NCBI RefSeq assembly: GCF_018691265.1
Contig: NW_024881301.1
Coordinates: forward strand, 10,243,752-10,307,751
Source of the DNA: Tyto alba
Taxonomy: Eukaryota > Chordata > Aves > Strigiformes > Tytonidae
Direction: 5' to 3'
Length of the DNA stretch: 64,000 nt
The notes beneath the pieces were generated by a model. That model was not told the DNA's origin and did not search any database. It saw only the letters and a list, made by a program, of their open reading frames with translations. Positions 39,901-51,600 of the stretch are shown here, in pieces. Position numbers and translations under genes: made by a program. The stretch's first letter is position 1. Every line of letters begins with the position of its first letter.

Positions 39901-42900
39901 GGAGTCCTGAACTCAGCCCCAGAGCCCTTTCAGAGGGGCTTACACACATCTCATCCTTACTGCTACCGTAAAAGAGAGGTTTTCCCTGGGAGGCTTCTAG
40001 GCCCTTGTGGGTACATGGTGTGACGGGGTTGGTTGAAGCAGCATTCGGGGAGTTGGCATTGCAGTGGGCATGGGGAGCCAGGCGTGCTGCTTTGGGGCTG
40101 GGCCGTCCCCTAAGGCAACATCCTGGGTTCACAGGTGTAAAGTCCCCAAACCAGTTGCACCATCCCTTTTCCCCATACCGCTGCCCTTGCCCCAGACCTC
40201 ACCCCAGAGGACAGGAGCACAGCCAGGACAGCAACACGCCGATAGTGCATAAGGAGGGAGGAGCAGCACTGCTGGACGTGCTTCCCAAGAACCGTGGCAA
40301 GAGACACCAGGAGAAGATGAGGGCTTTGGCTTTCTGCCACTCCGCTGGCTGCTATTGCGAGTGTCCCAAGGGGATCGATCAGAAAAGGAGCCGGCTCAGT
40401 GCTGAGGTGTGTGGAAATGGAGTCTGCCAGGTCCCGGTGGAGAAATAAAGGCTCCCCTGGGTAAAGGAAGGCAAGTGCCTCTGATCCACACCGTGCCTCA
40501 GGGAAGATTGAGGTACTCAGGGCACAACACTACTGAAAGCTGGTGAGGGGCTCTGAGAGGCAGGAGAGCGTTCATTTAAGCAGAAACCACATTTTAGCAA
40601 AGCATCTAAAACAGGAGATTGTGTAGGTGTGTAAAGGAAATCTTTAAGCTACCTTTGCATAGTGACCTTTGGTTTCTGCTCTATACATTTCATACTGAAG
40701 CCGATTCTTCTGATTTCATTCAAATATAGAAATGAAAAGATTTTAAATGCTTATACCTAATTATCCCTACCACTGTTGCAACATGCATGTTAATAAATAC
40801 TTTTAACCAACTGTTACAAATGTGTTTGTGTTTATACAGTCTTAATGTAGATGGCAACACATTTTTGTCCCTAATTTGCTTATATGACTATTTGCAGAGT
40901 AAGGAGTCGGTCAGCATAGGTAAGCATGGGAGGAGCTGGGATTAGCTGATTTGCTCTAGTTTGTACACAGAAGTCTGAGGTAGAGGCAGGAAACAGTCTT
41001 AGCTTAGTGCCCAACTCAGATGACGGTCTGGGATGAATGAAGGGGGAAGGAAAGCTATATGATATCTTTACATACTGCCTTGTCATTTCTGACTTGTATA
41101 TGCTGGCCATAATTTAGTTCATTCAAATATATATTAAAGGGTTTAAATTGCAGTGTTAGCAGATTAAAAGTGAAATAGCTTTGAGTATATTCCTGGAAGA
41201 GTTCGTCTGCCTTCAAAATGTCTTTCAAATGCCAAAGAGAAGGTAGACAGCAGGGGTTTACAAGAACAGGCAAGTTTAGTTTAAAATATTTCCTTTTAAT
41301 TTAGGAAAGCACAATGCACTCTGTCATATATGTGCTTTTTATGAAAAACACTTTCATTTATTACATTTAATTTCTGAATGAAAAGAGGAAAAGACAAGAC
41401 TGACAATGGGTGCTTTTTTTTCTCCTTTAGACCAGACATAGTACAAAAAAGCATTACAATGAAAAGTAGTCCTAATACTGTATTTTATTCTGCAAGTTCA
41501 GCATTCAGATTCATAGCACAAAGCACAGCATCGTGCCAGATGGGTACTTTGCTTTGCCAACAGAAAATGACAAAGCAGAAAAGTGAAAGTTCAGAAACAT
41601 GTCCTGAATACTTCTGTAAGCCAGCAGAGAAGTATGCTAAAATTTGCCTTCAAATGAACAGAAAGCCCCCAACAACACACCACACACAACTCAAACCCAA
41701 GAAAAAATAAACCTCAAAACCACCACTATGGCTAAATACCCCAACTCTCTCTTCTGTAGCCTACAATGGACAGCTTAGCTCCCTGGGGCTTAATTATCTG
41801 TGGCTGAACACCCCACCTCTGGTGTGGCTGTTGAGCACATCCAACGTACATTTCTGTGCTTAATTTTGTTTGCATTTTAGTCTTGCTAGAAGGTAGAATA
41901 ATCCAGTGCAGTCTGACACAGGGTAAACACTGAAGGACGTCACGGAGGAACAAAGTCATTCAAGTGCATCTGTCTAATCCTGGCCATGATATGGGTCACC
42001 AGGCTGGGGTTATTTGATTGTGTCGGCACCTTTGTTCTGCTGCTTTTTCAGAAAAGAACACAAAGCTGTCATGCTACGGATGGAGATGAGGGCAACACAT
42101 AAACAGTTTTGAGCATTCCCCACCCCCCACCAGGGATTTTTCCAGGTTTTAAAAATCTCCTTTTCTGTTTACAATCAAGCGAACCTCCTCGTGGTGATTT
42201 CCTACCTTGAAGCTAAAAAAATAATAATAAAAATTCTCTTCAATTCCTTAGGGTTTTGCTAAAGAGTCAAGTGTGAGAAAGAAAAATCTGAAACTTGGAA
42301 ACAACCAGAAAAGCTCATCAGCTGAAGACCAATTCAATGTTATCAGCACAAAATTGGCATTTGCTTCCTTTTGTGTTATAAAAGATTTCAGTACTAGATT
42401 ACAAATCACCCTTGCTACATGGATCAGCCAACATATATCACAAAACAGCATGGGACCGACATGCCTGTCACAGGGTATGTCACATGGTGAGAAGAGGTAG
42501 AAAATTCAGTACGGTGTGTTTGTCTCTCTGCCTGATTTTTCAGATTCTGGTAGGGCTGTAGAGGAAAGCACTTTTAAAAAAAAAATAATCCAGAATAGTC
42601 CACACAGCTTGGTGTCATGCAGCTCCCTAACATGTCTATCTGCAGCTGTTGTGGGTTTTTTGGGTAAGCACATGGTGTCCTGCCAGAGAGCTCCTGTTTG
42701 TTTGATAGAGGGCAGCAGGAACTGGATCAACATTTTTTAGTAGCAAATGTTTCTAAAAAGCCCAGTCTCTTTTAAAACTCTCCATGTCTGGCTACTGCTA
42801 GCTTCAGAATCAGCCATGAAACCACTGCTTTGTAATTTTATTACAAACCTGTTTCCCTCTCAAAAGAGACAGAATCATTGGGTTGTTTTATTTCTTTTTG

Positions 42901-44079
42901 GGGTACGGGGCTGCTGAAGTTGTATGACTATGTTTCAAGAGCATCTTTAGCCCTTAGTAAGTGTTAAATTGTTAGCAAACAAAGCTGACTACTGCATAAA
43001 AATTCACATATACATTAAAACTAAGCTTCCTCTTTATTTCAAAGATCCTCTCAAGTGCTGTGTATGATCAAAAAAAATTGGCTAATGAATTGAAGGAACA
43101 TTTCCCTTGCCATTGACATGCTGTATCTTCTTCCTGCTTTCTAGATGTGGCGAAAGATCAGAGCACAGCATGGAAGGGGCACATAATGGCACATGCAATT
43201 GAGTTGGTAAAAGAAGCAGATGGAAGATGATGCAGACAGACATTATACAATTCTCTTTAATCAGAAATCTGGTCTACATGCTGGTGCTGATTCCCATGTG
43301 GGTGTGTGTGTGTGGGGAATAGTGAGCGTTCTTCTGTTCCACCCCAGCTAGTGAAAAGAGATGTTGAAGCATAGAAACAGTTCAACCCAAATGAACCAGC
43401 TCAACCCAGTGATGACAGGGTAAACCACGATTGTACAATATATAATTTTTGTTTACACTAGAAGAGAACTGCATCCTCTCATGTCACACCTATCAGGACA
43501 AGATATAACATCGTCAAGAGCACCCAGATTGAGAAAAGTAGCTTTCCTCTCAGAAGACTCTATGAGGAAAGCTATGGGCCTTCATGTCCCCCCTATTGCC
43601 AGTGTTACTGAGTACGTGCTTAGAAGGGTTTTTGGAGATTCTTGCTTGAGGAAAAGATGTCTGAATCTAGACCAAATGTGTGACACAAGGCTCTTGCCTT
43701 TTTCAGCATGAGTCTCCTTGGGGCTGGCAATAATAACCCAGGAAGAAGTGCTGGTCACCAACAGAGATACATATTTATCTAAACTGGAAAAGCTCTTGCT
43801 GTGTATCAGGTATAGCCCTAAGAACGAACACTGCTGGAGGGCCTCAGCAGGTCACACATGCCTGCAGCCCTGCCTAGAGCCCTTTGGTCCACATCTGGGT
43901 GAGGATGAATCCTTTGGTGCTCTCCCTATTAAAGCCCTCTGTAACTGCTCTGATGAACTCTTTCTTTGCTGGCACAAAAGTCAAACCCTCTTTCTGCAGA
44001 AGGTGCTCCTTCAGGTCCCCTCTGTGAGGCCAGGCTTGCACACCTGATTCCACATCACGTTACATTCTTGTTTACCTCA
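36911..44079. other. Non-coding, probably the intron upstream of the 178-nt DLGAP1 exon
   Basis: Intronic by inference: the acceptor of the 178-nt exon lies at its low end. I looked for the preceding DLGAP1 exon, which in human ends with LTELTTLK as I recall it, and did not find it. A GC-rich patch at about 40000-40450 contains a 147-codon plus-strand open frame (see findings). Confidence 0.6.
39359..39375. repeat. A homopolymer, 17 bases
   Basis: Simple A run with no associated element. Confidence 0.88.
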
Positions 44080-45540
44080 GCGGTTAGCAGCCTGCTACAC
44101 CATTTAGACACACACACGTCCATGGAGTCAGATGGGATCCACCCAAGGGTACTGAAGGAGCTGGTGGAAGTGCTCCCCAAGACACTTTCAATCATATATC
44201 AGCAGTGCTGGTTAAGCAGGGAGGTCCCAGTCACCTGGGGGTTAGCAAATGTGACACCCATCTACAAGAAAGGCTGGAAGGAGGATCTGGGGAGCTACAG
44301 GCCTGTCAGTCAGGGAAAGTTATGGAGCAGATCATCTTCGGTGCCAATGCTGGCAGGTACAGGACAACCAGGTGATATGGCTCAGTCAGCATGATTTTAT
44401 GAAAGGCAGGTCCTGCTTGACTAACCCAATCTCATTCTATCTCAAGCTGACCCACTTAGCGGATGAGGGAAAGGCTGTGAATGTTGTCTGCCTAGATTGT
44501 AGTAAAGCCTTTGACACCATTTCCCACAGCATTCTCCTGAAGAAACTGGCTGCTCATGGCTTGGATGGATGTACTCTTCACTGAGTAAAAAACTGGGTGG
44601 ATGACTGGGCCCAAAGGGTTGTGAATGGAGTTATATCCAGTTTGCGGGTAGTGACAGGTGATGCTCCTCAGAGCTCAGCATTGGAGCCAGTTTGTGTCTA
44701 ATATCTTAATCAATGATCTGGACAAGGGGATTGAGTGTACCCTCAGTAAGTTTGCAGATGATGTGGAGTTGAGTGGGGGTGTTGATCTGCTTGAGGGTAG
44801 GAAGGTTCTACAGAGGGATCTGGATAAGCTGGATTGATGGGCCGAGGCCAACAGTATGAGGTTCAACAAGGCTCAGTGCTGGGTCTTACACTTGGGTCAC
44901 AACAACCCCATGCAACACTACAGGCCTGGGGCAGAGTGGCTGGAAAGCTGCCTGGTGGGAAAGGACCCGGTCTTGGTGGTTGACAACCAGCTGAAAATGA
45001 GCCAGCAGTGTGCCCAGGTGGCCAAGAAGGCCAAGAGCATCCTGGCTTGTATCAGAAATAGTGTGACCAGTGGGACTAGGGAAGTGATCATACCCCTGTA
45101 CTCAGCACTTGGTGATGCCACACCTGGAATACTGTGTTCAGTTTTGGGTGCCTCACTAGAAGACATTGAGGTGTTGGAGCATGTCCAAAGAAGGGCAACA
45201 AAGCTGGATGGGTCTGGCGAACAAGTCTTAGGAAGAGAAGCTGAGGGAACTGGGGTTGTTTAGCCTGGAGAAAAGGAGGCTGAGGGGAGACCTTATTGCT
45301 CTCAACAACTACCTGAAAGGAGGTTGTAGTGAAGTGGGTGTCGGTCTCTTCTCCCCAGTAACAAGTGACATGACATGACATGGCCTCAAGTTGCACCAGT
45401 GGAGATTTAAATTAGATAATTAGGAAAAATTGTTTCACCGAAAGGTTTGTCAAGCATTGGAACAGGCTGCCCAGGGAAGTGGTTGAGTCACCACCCCTGG
45501 AGGTATTTAAAAACCATGTAGATGCAGTACTTAGTGACAT
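44080..45540 (+). pseudogene. Decayed CR1 ORF2 reverse transcriptase remnant
   Basis: This is a reverse-transcriptase coding remnant spread over three frames. Frame one runs from 44080 to about 44330 and includes GIHPRVLKELVEV and ANVTPIYKKG. A shift then leads to 44372-44584, with CLDCSKAFDTISHSILLKKL, the conserved RT core, ending at a premature stop. The FADD active-site motif (the family's F/Y-A-D-D) is at 44751-44762. A third segment at 44856-45263 holds [17 protein letters not shown] and the C-terminal part. Several frameshifts and stops mean it cannot make an active enzyme; it is a dead copy. Confidence 0.9.
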
Positions 45541-45624
45541 GGCTTAGTGGTAGATGTGGCAGTGTTAGGTTAACAGTTGGACCTTATGATCTTAAAGGTC
45601 TTTTCCAACCTAAATAATTCTGTG
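44080..45624 (+). mobile_element. CR1 LINE, 5'-truncated copy
   Basis: This is a non-LTR retrotransposon of the CR1 clade, inserted antisense to DLGAP1. It starts inside ORF2, where the reverse-transcriptase-like peptide LLHHLDTHTSMESDGIHPR becomes readable. It continues through the RT and the 3' untranslated region, which includes a GGAACAGGCTGCCCAGGGA block and a CTTAAAGGTCTTTTCCAACC block, and ends at 45624 on a single ATTCTGTG octamer. Full CR1 elements are about 4.5 kb, so roughly the 5' two thirds is missing, as is usual for CR1. The 5' boundary is approximate. I did not find a target-site duplication, as is common for CR1. Confidence 0.92.
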
Positions 45625-48600
45625 CTGCTTCTCTTCTTTAGTAAGACTCAAAAGTCATCCACAATCTGCTCAGATTAAACTCTTATTTTAGTAAATCAAG
45701 CATTTCGGTCTGCCAGCCAGCCACCTGAGAGCATGTGTTTGAGTGCAAGCCCTCCAAGAAGGAGGGAAGGAGATGCCTCCAGGTGCGCTCAGGCGCAGCT
45801 TTTGGCATTGGACATGGACTATTTCACTGCCACTTCTGTAATTGCTGCTATTGTCATAAGTGAGTCAAACCATACCATCATTTTCCTCCTCTTGGGTGTC
45901 TGGTAACACACTCAAAACATCCTCTCACAGACCTGCAGATCTACACTTCCTGACACATTTGTGGCAAGAACTGAAGTTTGAATCTCAGCCTGTATTAATA
46001 TTAAGCTTACTCCTACTCGGAATACTGACAGACAGCTTTTTTTCTTTTTTTAACCTCAGAGTATCTGGGATCAAGATATTCCCCATTGCAGTCCTTATGC
46101 TATTCTACAAAAAATCAGTCTCCACAAGCTCGGACCTCACCTAATTAAATTAATTTTCAGGTCTCCCCCATTCATACATTAAAAGTTTGATTAATTCTGC
46201 CAGTGGGAAAAAAACAAGAGTTACCGCTCTCTGCCAAACCGCAGGAAGAAAGCAGTTACTTTTCAGGAATGTCACCCGGCCGTGTGCTGAGCTGGCTGCA
46301 AAACCAGCCCTCCCTGCTTAGCACTACGATTTATGCAGGAACTCTCGCTTGCTCCCGGGAGTGGGAGGATAGCGCCGCTCCAGCTCAGCTAGAAGGCATC
46401 TTCTGGGCAGACTTCCCATAACTGAAAGGCCTCCTGGGCTACTCCAAGTTACAATATTGGGCAGTATTTGTCCACAAATAATGTTTTCTAAGTTAAATAC
46501 TAAAAAAAGTATTTGCTGTTGAATGTCACTGCAGTTTATTTAAGAGCAATTTTTCCTGACAAATTGCAATGCATTTTCAGTGTTCAGTGTCCTCAACTCC
46601 ACCTGGACCTGAAATCAGGTGATGGTCACCCACACACAGCATGGCCGTGAGCCTGCAAGACCTGCCACATGCCTGCTTCTGAGTCACCTAGTTCAGACAG
46701 ACATTTCCAAACATCCAGGGTAGGTCTGTATAAACATCTCCCAGTGAGATCAGGAACACATTTTAGTTTTGCAAGTCAACACCGTTACTCCAAAACCTCC
46801 ACATAAATAAACAGCCACCTGCATTTCCCAAAAATGCATTTTACATATGCAGCATTTTTTCACTTCCTAATCAGTCTTCTGCCATTTCAAAAGTTTCAGT
46901 TACCTACTAAAAAAACCCAAACCAAGCAGATTCAACACCATCTGTACAGATGTGCAACACAAACCAAACTACTGGAGAAACTCTAAAAAGCAAGTACATT
47001 TTAAAGCAATGAGGAGGGTAGGCTAGTAACTGCAAGAGAGAAGGGAAAAATCCCAAACCCAATTAAGTTAAGGGGCTGAGATCACCTTATTACACCTCTG
47101 AGTAACAGCACCACCTCCAAATGAATGCTTCAGACAGCAAGATTCAATACAAGGCAAAGCATGCTGACAGATACTTTGAGTATCTTACCCACCATGGGCA
47201 CACCTTATTTCTTGATAACATCTGCAAATTGTTCACCTGGACTGTAATATGTGTTGGTGGTGACTGTGGATTTTCTCTCCTCTTCTCTCTTGGTGGGTTC
47301 ATTTTGAAAGATTGTATGTGCACTCTTACTAAGTGGTTATTTCAGAATCCTCTATTTCAGCTGGTTTGTATTTGAAAAGCACTAAGCAGTTTAAAATGCC
47401 TTAAGTGAACACTGCTTCTTCTTCTTTTCTAAGCAAGTATTTCTAACTTACTACATTTTGTTTCTCTGCAGACACCTGGGAGATGGTGACTTGAAATGGG
47501 ATCTAGCTACTCCTGACGGCACGGGGCTTGAGAGGGGGGTGGTAGGACAGAGCAGTGACCTCCTAGATAACTCTACAGCCAGTTTCTTGAGCTGTGCCAG
47601 GGTAGGTGTAGCTTGGAGCTCAGATATGACTCGCAGCTGTCTTTCACTGATAAAAAAACCCAAAAATTTTCATGGAAACTGTTCAACTGGGAGCTATCAT
47701 TGACTAAAATAAAACCCTGCAGCTTCTCCTGTCATACCAAAGAAGCTGGAAGTACTAACTTTTCTTCTGTATTTTTATTTAAAGTAATGATTAGAATATA
47801 AGCTAATTAAAAAATAATCTCTACTGATTCTCTGGGCAGCAGTCTGTTGCTCTGGGTGATTTTCTTGTTTATCACTGATCTTGCACAGCAAAAGTGATAC
47901 CCCAGGAGCAGGGAGACTTTCCCTCCATGGAACTTTACCAGAGCTATTCCTCAGAAAAAAGGAGCTGCTACCACTTCCTCTTCAAGTGCTTTTACATCAA
48001 AAGAAATCCCTCAAAACAAGCCCAGTGAATTAAAAAAACCTCAGTTATTCATGTATATTTTGTAATTCTATCTTTTAATTCCAAAGTCTTTCCAGTTTTG
48101 TTTTGCAGTGACTACAAAAAGACCTGTCCACTGTACTTAGATAAAACATGAAGTGATAACCTGTTATTTCAGGTGTATCTATCTATCTATCTATCTATCT
48201 ATCTGTCTATCTATAGTGGTCTGGCCAATTTGGCTTGTCAATGCTTTTATAAACAGGGCCAAAGTACTGAATACCTCAAGGTGGAAGTCTGAAGTTGATT
48301 TCCATTATGAAAACTTTTCTGATAAATAGAAGCTTGCTCAAAAGACGTAACATTATGCTTAACATGTATTTTTAGATTTTTTTTCCTTTTTTAAAAAACA
48401 GATGCCTTCTGTGTCATAGGCTATCACTGGGTCAAACTTGTACAGAAAGAACACTGATAAAGCAGACTAATTATATTTTGGAGTATGGGAGAAGTAAGGA
48501 AAAAATGACTTAAGGAGCCTGCATAATAATGCAAAATCTAGCTGGGGACTGAAAGGAATTTTTTTTTTTTTTTGCACTTATTTTAAATAGTTATCTCTTA

Positions 48601-51600
48601 ATCCTGCAAAACAGAAATATCTTGAAACGTTTATTTGGGTTAGGGAGTAAAGGAATGGACAAGCAGTTATCATGCCATTCATCATGCTGTTAGTGTCAAG
48701 TGCAATGATTCAGATGGAGACGATGAGAATGTAAAAAATATTTCTGAAGAGTGGATGCGGGTTAAGGATCTTCAAAGGGGTTGTGCACCTCATTTTAAAG
48801 GAAGAAAGCCTTATCTCCAGAGAAAGTTGGCTGGCTTCTTGACCTGTAACAGTCAGCATTCTTAAGTATTTCCAAATATTTATTTTAATGTAATTATCAT
48901 ACTTAGAATTAAAGTATGTGGTTTACTGAATTGGGACACTGCTCTTTTCCAATGAAAAAATAAAGCAAAAAAAATCCAGCAAGGTCAGATGAAAAGAGAA
49001 AAAATGCCTAAGTGTCTATGTTTGCATAGGGAAAGGAATAAAGCTAGTTCCTTACAGAGGACTGATTAATAGTGTGCTCTCTATCCCATATAAATCACAA
49101 AACAATCAACCACTTGTGAATGAGTTAAGAAAACCCCCTCTCCTTTTCAGAACACAATGGTAGGATACATGGTGAAGCTGAAGATGGCCTTCTGTCCTAC
49201 TCAGAAGATGAAAATACCTATATATCTACGCTTTTGTTTAAAACACCGTTAACAGAAGAAAAAAGAGGAAAATTAAACTCTAAAATTTTTCTGCATAAAT
49301 AACTTCTATCTGGCATTTAAAACCATGAGCAATGGACTGTGGCTCATGGGTTCGAATTTTAGTGTTGACAGAAATTTGCTGTGTGACCTGGAGGAGAAGT
49401 CATATACACTCTCAGGCTCAGAAAACAGGTATGTTAATACTTTCCTACAGTGCCTCTCAGGTGGCTTTGTGATGCTGAATTAAAGCTAGCAAACATGACT
49501 GATGTTTTTTGATGGAAGACAAGAGCTGCACTGTATTTTTATTATATTACTGGAGGCAGAGGTGACAGAATGACTGAAACAATAAACTTCAGTCCCAGAG
49601 GCAGATATTGTATAAAAAGTGGAATAGCTGGTTAATAAAAAATGTTTGGTGCGATGGTCAAAAGATACTTTAGGAGAAATGCATTTTTCGATTAAAACCA
49701 TTATTGACTATGGATGGTGGTTTATGGTATCATCTCAAATCAGTGGTTTTGCTGAGGTAAGACAGAACTCCTTGAAAAGATCCCCAGCCTAATAAAACTT
49801 CAGTGAGCTATGAAAAAATTTAATGCCTAAAATGTCAATTTTAAGCAAAGCATAATGCAACATATATTACTTTCTCAAGCCTCACAACTCTATAGAGGGG
49901 TGCTGCAATTTTAACCTGAAGTTACATTGCTTAATTGCATCGGATGAGTAAGTACCCTCTTTCTTAGGTGATCTCTTCCTTAAATGGCTGTTGCACTTAC
50001 AGCAGCTATTTTTACTGATCAGATTTTTTGCCTCCTTGATTAGGAAAACAGCAACATTATGATAATATATTAATCCATTTCTTATTGTCAGGAACTACAG
50101 GGTAGAGACCTGTCTGATGATGTTTCAACACCATCATGTCTTTGCGTACAGGCGGGATGCGCAGGGCCACCTTTGAAGGTCTGCTCAGCATCTTGGGACT
50201 CTGGCTTCTCCTGTGATGAGCCAGATAAGGTCAGTTTGTCAACCAACCAAATTCTGTTCCTCCGACTAAGTAAACAAGGGTTGCTGCTAGGCAAGATTAA
50301 GTGGAGTGTTCCAGCTCTGCAAGACCTTTACATTTTCTGGAACTACCCACGAAGGGATGTGTTTGGTCTCTTTTAATGACATGAACATGCCTGAGCTGCC
50401 CACTGGTGTATGGGCATACACTGACACATCCAGGCAGATGGTGGAAGCACTAGTATCCTGCTCACTGTCCAAACACACTTCCCTGTATTGCACCATGACT
50501 AGACAAACAAATCTGCCTCAAATTCACCACTCTCTCAGTTTAGCATACATCAGAGTTCAGCTGTGATAAATTACCCAGATTTGGTGTAATGTACTACATG
50601 GAACCACAGAAGTGCAACAGAAGTGGGGTGACCTTCTTTACATTACTGCTACTGGGAATCACGTAATATAATGTACAGAAGGGATTGGGAAATCTTAAGA
50701 ACACTGTAGAGAGGTGGCCTTGAAGAATTGAAAGGCTGGTCATGTAACATAGTCATGGATGTGTACAACAGAGGCACCATGGATTACCAGGCAGGCAGGG
50801 AGCTGGAGGATGCTAGCCTGAAAAAAGTTCCTGGTAGCTAAACTAATGGAATAATTCCTCGAGATGTTAATAAAGAGCTCAGTTTAGTCTCACTGGAACT
50901 AGCCAGCCAGCCACTAGAGGGAGGAATAATCTAGTGCTGCCAATGATTGCTGCTTATTATGGGTCTGCAATGCATTATGTTTTTCTTAAAGCTCATCTCA
51001 TGAGGGTTGCAAAACCTTTCCAGTTAAAGGAAAAAACCCTTGAGTTTTCACAGTTGGCGAAGAAAGCACACAAAGTTCAAGGACTCAAGAAATAGAAAGC
51101 ATAAAAAAAAGATACTGTATATCTATTATATTTTAGAATATATTCTGATTTTTACAGCCCAGATGAATTGTGGACCTGATTTACAATTAATTAGGATTCA
51201 TAGGGCAATTTGCTTTCATAGCATTCAACATATCATTACAAAAATGGTAGGATTTAAAGCTTTTTTATGTGCTTTGCATGAATGAAAGTACCTTTCTTGA
51301 TGACTAGAAAGGGCAGGTCAGCACTGGGGTTGAAAAAGGAATTTTCCTTCTGTACAGAAACTGGCAACTTGCTAAAAATGTTACTTACATATTCTTTAAG
51401 AATAAAGCTATTTGAAAGGAGAAATCAAATAAAAGCCTAACTCAATAACACACTCTCAATGGCTGTATTACCAATCTTGTTTCTTTCACTACAGATAACT
51501 ATCCTAAATATCCATTTATAGCAGAAAAGAAATAATATGGATATGTGAAGTCAGGTTTTTGCGTGTACAGCTACTCACTACTCAGTGATGAGGAGATATT

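Noticed and set aside
43718..44047. 109-codon frame just before the CR1
   Set aside because: Checked for upstream CR1 ORF2 similarity and found none before about 44080; no other family was recognised.
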